From positions 231,767,322-231,831,321 of the forward strand of contig NC_061510.1 in the NCBI RefSeq assembly GCF_022539505.1: a stretch of DNA of 64,000 bases, written 5' to 3'. Numbering within the stretch: position 1 is the first letter of the stretch; each line of letters starts with the position of its first letter. Below, one piece after another: positions 20,263 to 30,148 of the stretch. The position numbers and the translations under genes are program-made. Source of the DNA: Lolium rigidum (lineage: Eukaryota; Streptophyta; Magnoliopsida; Poales; Poaceae). The notes below the pieces were generated by a model, which saw only the letters and a list, made by a program, of their open reading frames with translations, was not told the DNA's origin and made no database searches.

Positions 20263-21289
20263 GTAGCCCTCGAGTGTCTAGCCGAAGATATTTCGGGTAG
20301 AGACTAAAGCATGCCTCCATCAAATGTTCTTCTCTCTTGATAGTTCTTGTCCATCTTGTAATAGCATCATTTTCTTCTATCGGGTGCGCGTTTAGCGCTC
20401 CCGATGGGAGTAGCCCCCGAGTCTAGGTACGGATGCTTGCAATCCGTGCGTAGACTCAAGTTGTACCACTCGAACCTTTTCTTCTGCCGAAGCTTTCTGC
20501 AATTCTTCATAGGTCATCCGATACAGTTATATCGGGTCTTCAAATTCTGTATTTTTTAATGCGTAAAGGATATTGAGTAGCATGCCCAGCTTTGCTGGTT
20601 AACTGCCGAAGGCAAAACAATGCTACCCTACACAGAATCACGTCCCCGGGCATGATCGTGGAGTACAAGAAAGGTTATCGGGTGCGCGTCCAGCGCTCCT
20701 GACGAGAGTAGCCCCCGAGTCTGGTTATTCCGTCTCATTTTTTCAAATATTTCTCCACGTACTTCTTTGCAGGAGAATCTTTGAGTTCACGCTTGTCGGG
20801 TGCGCGTTTCAGCGCTCCCGATGGGAGTAGCCCTCGAGTCTAGGTACGGATGCTTGCAATCCGTGCGTGAACTCAAGTTGACCACCCGACGATTTTGGTT
20901 TCTCCTCAGACGCTTTAATCGGAGTCGACACCTTTCATGACATCACTGGTGACATCATTACTGCTGCGGTTCTGACTGACGGGACGTGACCTGACGGGCC
21001 CATCCTGCTTCTGCACTGTTCTGTTATAAGAAGTGACCGCTACTTGCGTGCGGTTATCAAGGTGTCTCCTCGATTTCCGCGATCAATGATGAAAAAGGCC
21101 CTCTCAATAAATTGGAAATAATGACACGTGCCCGCTCAATCCTCAAGTTTGTTCGTACTTTATAATCTTTCGATGCAAACTCCCCCCTTTCCACAATCCA
21201 TCGTTGCATCCTCTCCCTTCTTCATTCATCTTTTTCATTCATAACCACTGCATCGCCGCCGCCACTTCTAGATCTCCTTAGATCTAAAA
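20263..21289 (+). promoter_or_regulatory. Repeat-rich upstream region of the A' antisense gene
   Basis: Contains three copies of a block with CGGGTGCGCGTTTAGCGCTC then GATGGGAGTAGCCC(C/T)CGAGTCT (about 20380, 20676 and 20795). Read on the minus strand these contain the element's polypurine motif. A TATA-like box TTTATAAT lies at about 21158-21166, about 125 bp before the ATG at 21290, with a G-box-like ACACGTG at 21125. Confidence 0.55.
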
Positions 21290-22216
21290 ATGGTGAAGAA
21301 GAAGAGCTCCACTCTTTCCACCAGCGCTACGAGCAGCGGTGCCGCCGCCAGGACTTCTCCGAAGCCGTCGAGGAGAGGTGCTTCAGATGTTCCTCCTGCA
21401 GCTCCGGCGCCGCCAGCGCATTCGAGCTCCACGGCTGGACCCATCCCCGACGATTGGCTGGCCTCCACTATCACAAAGCGTGACGAAAAGAGGGCTCGGA
21501 GCCTTGGATTAATTTCTTCTGATGAGGGGAATGTGATTCTGCCAGGTGCGATTTCACGGCCCAATCCCCCCACCGGTTTTACTGTGATGTTCTTATCTTA
21601 CTTGTATCGAGGTCTTTCGCTCCCTGCCCACAAATTCCTTCATCACCTCCTCCGGGTTTACGAGATCCAATTGTGGCAGCTGACTCCTAATTCAATTCTT
21701 CACCTTGTTATTTTCATCACCCTCCGCGAAGCATTTTTGGGCATTGAGCCCCACTTTGGATTGTGGAAGAAAATTTTCTTCGTGAAAAGGTACAGCGGTA
21801 GTGGTGGTTTCTTTGTCATTGGCGGAGTTGGATTTGTCGCTCGCAAAGAAGTTAATTACTTCAACTTTCCTATGAGAGAGTCTGTGCAAGGGTGGAGGCT
21901 GAAGTGGTTCTATGTTAGGGACACTTCAATAATCAAATCCCAGCTCCCTTGTTTCTCCGATGTTCTCGAGGCCAAACCTAAGAAATCTTGGAAAAATATC
22001 CTTTCTCCCGATGAAAAACCAGCAGTCGACAGGTTGTTTGACAGATTTCTTCGGATCAAAGAAGCCGATGGTCCGCTGTGTTCTTAAAGCGTCGAGTCCA
22101 GCCGATCATGGTTAGAGGTCATCCGATGTGGTTGTATTCGGGTCCCAAGGACGAGTCTAGGATAAATATCGCTGAATTGTCTGAAAAGGAACTGCTTGAT
22201 GAAGTTCAGCGCCTCA
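21290..22216 (+). pseudogene. A' antisense gene (PF04195-like), exon 1, first part
   Basis: ATG 21290 (MVKKKSSTLSTSATSS). After a Ser/Ala/Pro-rich start comes the conserved domain annotated in grasses as 'putative gypsy type transposon' (PF04195): LSYLYRGLSLPAHKFLHHLL, QLWQLTPNSILHLVIFITL, FLGIEPHFGLWKK, SVQGWRLKWFYV. It is homologous to the antisense gene of element B. One frameshift near 22080 separates KEADGPLC from the continuation RRVQPIMVRGHPMWLYSG...ELLDEVQRL. Element A interrupts it at 22216. Function unknown; the gene lies antisense to the retroelement that carries it. Confidence 0.8.
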
Positions 22217-23781
22217 TGATACGTCTCCGACGTATCGATAATTTCTTATGTTCCATGCCACATTATTGATGATATCTACATGTTTTATGCACACTTTATG
22301 TCATATTCGTGCATTTTCTGGAACTAACCTATTAACAAGATGCCGAAGAGCCGATTCTTTGTTTTACTGCTGTTTTTGGTTTCGAAATCCTAGTAACGAA
22401 ATATTCTCGGAATTGGACGAAATCAACGCCCAGGGTCATATTTTGCCACGAAGCTTCCGGAAGACCGAAGAGGAGTCGAAGTGGGGCCACGAGGGGCCGC
22501 CACCATAGGGCGGCGCGGCCCAGGCCCTGGCCGCGCCGACCTATGGTGTGGGGCCCTCGTGTGGCCCCCCACGTTGCCATTCCGCCTACTTAAAGCCTCC
22601 GTCGCGAAAACCCCAGAACAGAGAACCACGATACGGAAAACCTTACTGAGACGCCGCCGCCGCCAATCCCATCTCGGGGGATTCTGGAGATCTCCTCCGG
22701 CACCCTGCCGGAGAGGGGATTCATCTCCCGGAGGACTCTTCACCGCCATGGTCGCCTCCGGAGTGATGAGTGAGTAGTTCACCCCTGGACTATGGGTCCA
22801 TAGCAGTAGCTAGATGGTTGTCTTCTCCTCATTGTGCTTCATTGTTGGATCTGTAATGCTATATGTTGTGTTTGTCGGGATCCGATGAATAGAGAATACC
22901 ATGTTATGTTAATTATCAAGTTATTACCTATGTGTTGTTTATGATCTTGCATGCTCTCCGTTATTAGTAGAGGCTCTGGCCAAGTTTTTGCTCTTAACTC
23001 CAAGAGGGAGTATTTATGCTCGATAGTGGGTTCATGCCCGCATTGACACCGGGACGAGTGACGGAAAGTTCTAAGGTTGTGTTGTGTTGTTGCCACTAGG
23101 GATAAAACATTGATGCTATGTCTAAGGATGTAGTTGTTGATTACATTACGCACCATACTTAATGCAATTGTCTCGTTGCTTTGCAACTTAATACTGGAAG
23201 GGGTTCGGATGATAACTCTGAAGGTGGACTTTTTAGGCATAGATGCGGTTGGATGGCGGTCTATGTACTTTGTCGTAATGCCCAATTAAATCTCACTGTA
23301 CTTATCATGACATGTATGTGCATTGTTATGCCCTCTCTATTTGTCAATTGCCCGACTGTAATTTGTTCACCCAACATGCTTTTATCTTATGGGAGAGACA
23401 CCTCTAGTGAACTCTGGACCCCGGTCCATTCTTTTATACTGAAATACAAATCTGCTGCAATACTTGTTCTTTACTGTTTTCTTGCAAACAATCATCTTCC
23501 ACACAATACGGTTAATCCTTTGTTACAGCAAGCCGGTGAGATTGACAACCTCACTGTTTCGTTGGGGCAAAGTACTTTGGTTGTGTTGTGCGGGTTCCAC
23601 GTTGGCGCCGGAATCCCTGGTGTTGCGCCGCACTACATCCCGCCGCCATCAACCTTCAACGTGCTTCTTGGCTCCTCCTGGTTCGATAAACCTTGGTTTC
23701 TTTCCGAGGGAAAACTTGCTGCTGTGCGCATCATACCTTCCTCTTGGGGTTCCCAACGAACGTGTGAATTACACGCCATCA
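22217..23781 (+). repeat. 5' LTR of element A
   Basis: Begins TGATACGTCTCCGACGTATC and ends ACACGCCATCA. A GC-rich core (22480-22720) contains a TATA-like TACTTAAAG near 22588. The 3' partner is 40400-41984; they differ by small indels (the 3' copy has about 25 extra bases near 41020-41050) and scattered substitutions. Open frames on both strands here are not genes. Confidence 0.95.
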
Positions 23782-23792
23782 AGCATATTTTC

Positions 23793-23810
23793 TGGCGCCG
23801 TTGCCGGGGA
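23793..23810 (+). other. Primer binding site of element A
   Basis: TGGCGCCGTTGCCGGGGA, 11 bp after the LTR end. It is the complement of the 3' end of plant tRNA-Asp as I recall it (TCCCCGGCAACGGCGCCA), so minus-strand DNA synthesis is probably primed by that tRNA. Confidence 0.8.
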
Positions 23811-24036
23811 GATCAAGACACGCTGCAAGGGGAGTCTCCACTTCTCAACCTCTTTACTTTGTTTTTGTCTTGCTTTATTTTATTTACTACTTTGTTTGCT
23901 GCATTATATCAAAACACAAAAAAATTAGTTGCTAGTCTTACTTTATTTACTATCTTGTTTGCTATATCAAAAACACAAAAAAAAATTAGTTACTTGCATT
24001 TACTTTATTTAGTTTGCTTTATTTACTACTGCTAAA

Positions 24037-24717
24037 ATGAGTAATCCTGAAGTTGAAGTTCGTTCATTTAAGCAACAAGGAGGAGAATGTTTAAAAGATG
24101 CTTGGTATAGAATTAGTGATGCCCATAATAGGTGCACTAAGAAACACTCCACCACTATCCTACTCAGGAATTTTTATGTTGGTATCTCTAGCTGGAATAG
24201 ATATGTTCTTGATTGTCTCGCGGGAGGTAACTTCCTAGGCGCTCCCGCTTTAGAAGCTAGTTGCATTATTGAGAGTTTATTTGGAACACCACCTGTTAAT
24301 GAAACTAAAATTGAAACCTCCCTTGAGGATGTTATGAAAAAATTGGAAACCATAGAGAAAAATTTTCCGAGTGTTGAAACTAAGTTGGAGATGTTGCTTG
24401 ATAAAACTGATGAACTTGATAAATCCTTAGGAGGAATTGATCAAAGAATTAGTGTCCTAAGAACTTGTGTTGACCATGATAATCAAATTAATAGGATTGG
24501 CGAACTTGAAAAAGCTATGAGAACCTTGGGTTCAACCTTTTCATCTTTACAGTTTAGAGAGAAAGCTTATGTGGGAAAGGAGCAAAAGTTTATGTATGTC
24601 TCTAAAGTGCCTAAACCAAAGAAATATTATTATAGGCCTAAAATTGACAAAGCCCTTAGTACCACTACAGATGGGGGAGCTTATGATATCAATGCTCCAT
24701 CTCTCGATAATACTTGA
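24037..24717 (+). CDS. Gag-like protein of element A
   Basis: 226 residues from ATG 24037 to TGA 24717. Residues about 15-75 look like a shortened retrotransposon gag core (GGECLKDAWYRISDAHN, LLRNFYVGISSWNRYVLDCL, AGGNFLG). A long amphipathic, probably coiled-coil stretch follows (about 95-150: LEDVMKKLETIEKNFPSVET, LLDKTDELDKSLGG). No zinc knuckle and no pol follow. It ends NAPSLDNT, nearly the same as the end of element C's otherwise unrelated ORF. The frame is intact. It probably helps package the RNA with helper-encoded proteins; that is inference. Confidence 0.75.
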   Translation: MSNPEVEVRSFKQQGGECLKDAWYRISDAHNRCTKKHSTTILLRNFYVGISSWNRYVLDCLAGGNFLGAPALEASCIIESLFGTPPVNETKIETSLEDVMKKLETIEKNFPSVETKLEMLLDKTDELDKSLGGIDQRISVLRTCVDHDNQINRIGELEKAMRTLGSTFSSLQFREKAYVGKEQKFMYVSKVPKPKKYYYRPKIDKALSTTTDGGAYDINAPSLDNT

Positions 24718-26615
24718 TATACACTTTCTGCGCCTAGGCTGAAAGGCGTTAAAGAAAAGCGCTTATGGGAGACAACCCATATTTTTACTACAGTATTTTT
24801 GTTTTATATTTGAGTCTTGGAAGTTGTTTACTACTGTAGCAACCTCTCCTTATCTTAGTTTTATGTTTTGTTGTGCCAAGTAAAGTCTTAGATAGTAAAG
24901 TAAATACTAGATTTGGATTACTGCGCAGAAACAGATTTCTTTGCTGTCACGAATCTGGGTCTAATTCTCTGTAGGTAACTCAGAAAATTAAGCCAATTTA
25001 CGTGAGTGATCCTCAGATATGTACGCAACTTTCATTCAATTTGGGCATTTTCATTTGAGCAAGTCTGGTGCGCTAATAAAATCCATCTTTATGGACTGTT
25101 CTGTTTTGACAGATTCTGCCTTTTATTTCGTATTGCCTCTTTTGCTATGTTGGATGAATTTCTTTGATCTATTAATGTCCAGTAGCTTTATGCAATGTCC
25201 AGAAGTGTTAAGAATGATTGTGTCACCTCTGAACATGCTAATTTTTATGATGCACTAACCCTCTAATGAGTTGTTTCGAGTTTGGTGTGGAGGAAGTTTT
25301 CAAGGATCAAGAGAGGAGTATGATACAATATGATCAAGGAGAGTGAAAGCTCTAATCTTGGGGATGCCCCGGTGGTTCACCCCTGCATATTCTAAGAAGA
25401 CTCAAGCGTCTAAGCTTGGGGATGCCCAAGGCATCCCCTTCTTCATCGACAACATTATCGGGTTCCTCCCCGAAACTATATTTTTATTCCGTCACATCTT
25501 ATGTACTTTGCTTGGAGCGTCGGTTTGTTTTTGTTTTTGTTTTGTTTGAATAAAATGGATCCTAGCATTCACTTTGTGGGAGAGAGACACGCTCCGCTGT
25601 AGCATATGGACAAGTATGTCCTTAGGCTTTACTCATAGTATTCATGGCGAAGTTTCTTCTTCGTTAAATTGTTATATGGTTGGAATTGGAAAATACTACA
25701 TGTAGTAATTCTAAAATGTCTTGGATAATTTGATACTTGGCAATTGTTGTGCTCATGTTTAAGCTCTTGCATCATATACTTTGCACCCATTAATGAAGAA
25801 ACACTTAGAGCTTGCTAATTTGGTTTGCATATTTGGTTTCTCTAAAGTCTAGATAATATCTAGTATTGAGTTTTGAACAACAAGGAAGACGGTGTAGAGT
25901 CTTATAATGTTTACAATATGTGTTTTATGTGAGTTTTGCTGTACCGTTCATCCTTGTGTTTGTTTCAAATAACCTTGCTAGCCTAAACCTTGTATCGAGA
26001 GGGAATACTTCTCATGCATCCAAAATCCTTGAGCCAACCACTATGCCATTTGTGTCCACCATACCTACCTACTACATGGTATTTATCCGCCATTCCAAAG
26101 TAAATTGCTTGAGTGCTACCTTTAAAATTCCATCATTCACCTTTGCAATATATAGCTCATGGGACAAATAGCTTTAAAAACTATTGTGGTATTGAATATG
26201 TACTTATGCACTTTATCTCTTATTAAGTTGCTTGTTGTGCGATAACCATGCTTCGGGGACGCCATCAACTATTCTTTGTTGAATATCATGTGAGTTGCTA
26301 TGCATGTCCGTCTTGTCTGAAGTAAGAGAGATCTACCACCTTAATGGTTGGAGCATACATATTGTTAGAGAAGAGCATTGGGCCGCTAACTAAAGCCATG
26401 ATTCATGGTGGAAGTTTCAGTTTTGGACATATATCCTCAATCTCATATGAGAATAATAATTGTTGCTACATGCTTATGCATTAAAGAGGAGTCCATTATC
26501 TGTTGTCCATGTTGTCCCGGTATGGATGTCTAAGTTGAGAATAATCAAAAGCGAGAAATCCAAAATGCGAGCTTTCTCCTTAGACCTTTGTACAGGCGGC
26601 ATGGAGGTACCCCAT
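24718..26615 (+). other. 3' non-coding region of element A, left part
   Basis: No gene. Starts with a segment shared with C and D (AAAGCGCTTATGGGAGACAA). Contains a copy of the polypurine-like CTTGGGGATGC near 25357 and another at 25412 that forms the hairpin GGGGATGCCCAAGGCATCCC(C) (25418-25438). It ends at the CCCAT target of element B (26611-26615). Confidence 0.85.
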
Positions 26616-27000
26616 TGACATAGGCATCCCAAATGGGCCTGCCAAAGATAGTACCCGGGGTTTTATGAAGGCCCACTACCCGAAGAATAAGAAGGTTCGA
26701 GAGCCCAAGATATGTTAAGGAAAGTAGAATTGTAATAGGAAGTGTTGTTTGTAAATCTGGCGGGATGAGTTAGAAACCGTCCCGGCCTCTGTAACTTGTA
26801 CAAAACGAAACCCTCGGCTCCACCTCTTATATAAAGGGGGAGTCGAGGGACGAGGAGATCATCGAATCATTGTCTGCAAACCCTAGTTTTCATAATCGTC
26901 GAGTACTTTTCGGCTGAAACCTTCGAGATCTACTTGCCCTCTACTTCTAACTAAACCCTAGCCTACAATCCATAGGCATTGATAAGTTAATCCCTTGTCA
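26616..27000 (+). repeat. 5' LTR of element B
   Basis: 385 bp, TGACATAGGCATCCC to CCCTTGTCA, with a TATA box (CTTATATAAAGG) near 26827-26838. Confidence 0.97.
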
Positions 27001-27002
27001 AT

Positions 27003-27020
27003 TGGCGCCGTCCGTGGGGA
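27003..27020 (+). other. Primer binding site of element B
   Basis: TGGCGCCGTCCGTGGGGA, 2 bp after the LTR. Its first 9 bases (TGGCGCCGT) match the complement of a tRNA-Asp 3' end; the rest is divergent, so the tRNA is uncertain. Confidence 0.7.
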
Positions 27021-27045
27021 TTAGAGGCGTAAGGATCTGATCTCG

Positions 27046-29526
27046 ATGGCACATTCAAGATCTTCGACATCGTCAACCGGGAGTAACACTATGGATCGAG
27101 GTAAACAGATCGCTGCTGGTCTTGTTGATTTTGTTCCTCACCCACCCTCCCGTTTGGATGCATATGCGTATCTGGCGGAGCCCTTGGAGATGACGTTCGG
27201 AAGGTTCCACTTTCGCGTCGAGAAGGAAGGATCGTATCGTGTCGAAATTCCGATTTCGTCGGGATCGTCGGCGGTCGATTCTGATTTTTCAAGCTATGCA
27301 TCGTCAACCGAGTCGAAGAAGAAACTTCGGCAACACGTTACGTCAGCATCGGAACAAGAGAGAAACTCGCCAAGATCTTCGGTGACACATCGTTTGAGTC
27401 ATCTCGCGGACTCATATATAAGCGATGGCTCAAGCGATGTCGACAGTTACGATTTCATCGACAAATCCATCACAGTGGGCAAGGTCTTCATCAATCTCAA
27501 CAATGATGTCACCAAACCCAACATAGATCTGAGTACCAAATATCATCAGATTTATGCTATCGAAAACCAAGAGGAAACATCGGAGGCTTTCGACGAGTTG
27601 GGAAATCCTTTTGTCGATCCCTCAGATCTAAGGAGAGGTATGGGCACTAAATATGTCGGGCCCACACCACGCGTCAGAGTTCAACTTCCACAGGCAGCTT
27701 GGGATAGAGCGGCAAAAGCCCTAGATGGTTCGGAGCCAATGACGACGACAGCCACAGCTCAAGAACTGCAAGCTTATCAATATAGGCTCGCACGAACTGC
27801 CCGAGAAATAGAAAAACAGACAGACTGAGTTGAACATGAGAAAGGAGGCAGCTTACGCATCCAGCAGGGAGAAGGGCAGATCTAAGTGGACAATCTAGAG
27901 TTTCGGGTGATAGCCACGGGAGGCTCGGAACGAGAGGAAGATCAAGGTTACAACACATACCCGAAGCGAAAGAGAGCACTTGGTTCAAAACCTCGACATG
28001 TCTTTTATGTCGATAGATACAAGAGGAAATATTATCCCTAAGACACCAGAAGCTGGGTATATGGCGACACAAGCTTACATCCTTGCATCCAGGCCACCCC
28101 CAGGAGATCCAAGGGAAACATTATACAACATGGCGTTAGCAGGGGTTGGAGCTATGGGAACAGCGTTCGTAGCAACGCCTCCCGAAGGAGCGGCAAGGCA
28201 AAATAGTCCACGACCTGCGGCAGCAACGGCGGCAGCTCTTGAAGGACCAAGTGGAGCAAGAGATACAGGAGCACAAGCAAGGGTCGATAGAGCAAGGCAA
28301 AGCAGAAGGGATCATCGGCAGTCCCCGGAGCTTAATGACGAGGATATGTGCGGTCTACCGTGCTTCACGAGAAGAGTCCGAAAAACTCGAGTCCCCTCAG
28401 GATTCAAGTTACCCGACCACTTCAAAAAATTCGACGGTTTGCAAGATCCAGAAGATTGGCTAATTGATTACCTCGAGACGGTGAAGCTAACTGGAGGAAC
28501 TAGGGCAACAGCCATGCAAAGTATTCAGGTACACTTAAGTGGAGCCGCACGATCTTGGATCAAAAAACTTCCGCCAGGATCCATCGACAGCTGGGAAAGT
28601 TTCGAGGACATATTTGTCAAGAACTTCAGGTCCACGTGCAAAAAACCTGCGTCGTTAGAAGAGCTGAGAGCATGTCGACAAAAGCCAGATGAGTCAATGA
28701 GATAATATATCCAAAGGTGGAACATCATAAAAAACTCGGCAGAAAATATATCTGACGAGAGAGCAATAGATGCGTTTGTCGCAGGAATTAGGCGTGGAGA
28801 TTTTGTCGAGGACTTGGGAAGAACCAATCCAAAAACAGTATCCGCGTTGATGGAGATAGCAAATAGATGGGCAGACGGAGAAGACGCTGTCCACAATAAA
28901 CGACACAGGTCGCCAGAGGAGGACCGTGGTCGAAATTATCAATCGAGGCGACGATTTCCTCGGCAGTACCAGAACTACGACGCTCCAGGGCAAATTTCGG
29001 CTGGATTCCGAGCCAGCGCAGGAGGAAATAATAGAGATGATTATCAGAGAAGTAATGAGCAGAGAAGCGATAACAGAGACGATTCCCGCAATAGACAAAA
29101 TAGTGGGCCGAGGTTTCCAAGACCTTTTGTGTCCCCCGAAGAAATGCTGAATGGACCGTGCCAGATGCACTTCTTCCTCGACAGCAACGGGAAAAGACAG
29201 TCAGGGCATCTGCAGAAAGACTGTCGAAATTTTCAGGCAATGTTCAGATACGCAGAAAATGCTCACGCTCGAGCAGCACGAGAGAAATCCTCGGGAGCCC
29301 GGGAGCGAAGTTCACCTACCGCCACCTCCCGCGATTACGGACGACAATCGGCATCAGCTCAGAATAGCGGCAGCACCTCCACCACCACCTTACGTTGATC
29401 CCAACTCAAACGGAGCGAGTGTCGATGATTCGGAAGGGAAGGCCGTCGAACGGAACTCAAAAAGTAATCTCGAGACAGGTGTTCATGGCGGAGAAAATGC
29501 CTCCACCAACGAGTTGAGTACCTCAA
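27046..29526 (+). pseudogene. gag: gag of element B, broken
   Basis: ATG 27046 (MAHSRSSTSSTGSNTMDRG). A variable N-terminal part runs to a stop at 27828; the frame changes before 27980 and continues with the Retrotrans_gag domain (FKLPDHFKKFDGLQDPEDWL, LSGAARSWIKKLPPGSIDSW, WESFEDIFVKNFRSTC). An in-frame TAA at 28703-28705 replaces a residue in the conserved ESMR-YIQRW stretch. A basic Arg/Asn-rich region and a CX2H...HX4C knuckle-like motif (PCQMHF, GHLQKDC) follow. Another frame change lies near 29290, into a Pro-rich linker. Gag would form the particle; this copy cannot. Confidence 0.88.
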
Positions 29527-30148
29527 TTGGTCGGGGCAAGACATCGGCTTCACCATAGCGGACCACCCGCAGCAAGTTCCTCGACCGGGGCAGTCAGCAC
29601 TTATTCTGCCGGCAGTTATTGCGGGCTTTGATGTTTCTCGAGTATTCATAGATGGTGGCAGCAGCTTAAACCTTATGTATGCGGATACATTGAGGAAGAT
29701 GAACATATCCTTAGCAAACTTGAAGCCAACGGACACAAGGTTCCACGGCATCACACCGGAGAAACCAAGTTACCCATTGGGAAAGATCAACCTCGACGTT
29801 CAGTTCGGAACCCGAGAAAATTATAGAATCGAGAAACTGGAGTTTGAAGTCGTGGACTTTCCATCACAGTATCACGCTTTGTTGGGACGACCAGCATATG
29901 CTAGATTCATGGCAGTACCACACTATACATACATGTTATGGAGATTGCCTGGACCCAAGGGACCAATCACGGTCAAAGGGAGTTTCGCCCTAGCTGATAA
30001 GTGCGACAAGGATTTCCATCGGTTATCAGAAACCTTCGGGATGCAAGCTGAGTACTTGGCGTCGAAAAGCATGACTGATTACGACGTATCGCCGGACGTT
30101 GGAAGGCCAAATAAAGAATCAACTTTCAACACGAGAGAAAAATTCTAA
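29527..30148 (+). pseudogene. Aspartic protease region of element B
   Basis: A frameshift near 29527 separates it from the gag linker. It contains SALILPAVIAGFD, the active-site region VFIDGGSSLNLMY (D-G-G instead of the commoner D-S/T-G, typical of this lineage), and LEFEVVDFPSQYHALLGRPA. It ends at a stop at 30146-30148. Protease would mature the Gag-Pol polyprotein. Confidence 0.82.

Noticed and set aside
22423..22782. ORFs on both strands in the GC-rich LTR cores of A, C and D (also 40516-40963, 43183-43711, 47762-48166, 53232-53636, 55657-56168)
   Set aside because: They lie in LTR promoter/leader sequence and recur only as part of the repeats; no domain, and frames are broken differently in each copy.
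25418..25438. MicroRNA precursor from GGGGATGCC/GGCATCCCC
   Set aside because: Stem only 9 bp, too short for a plant microRNA precursor.
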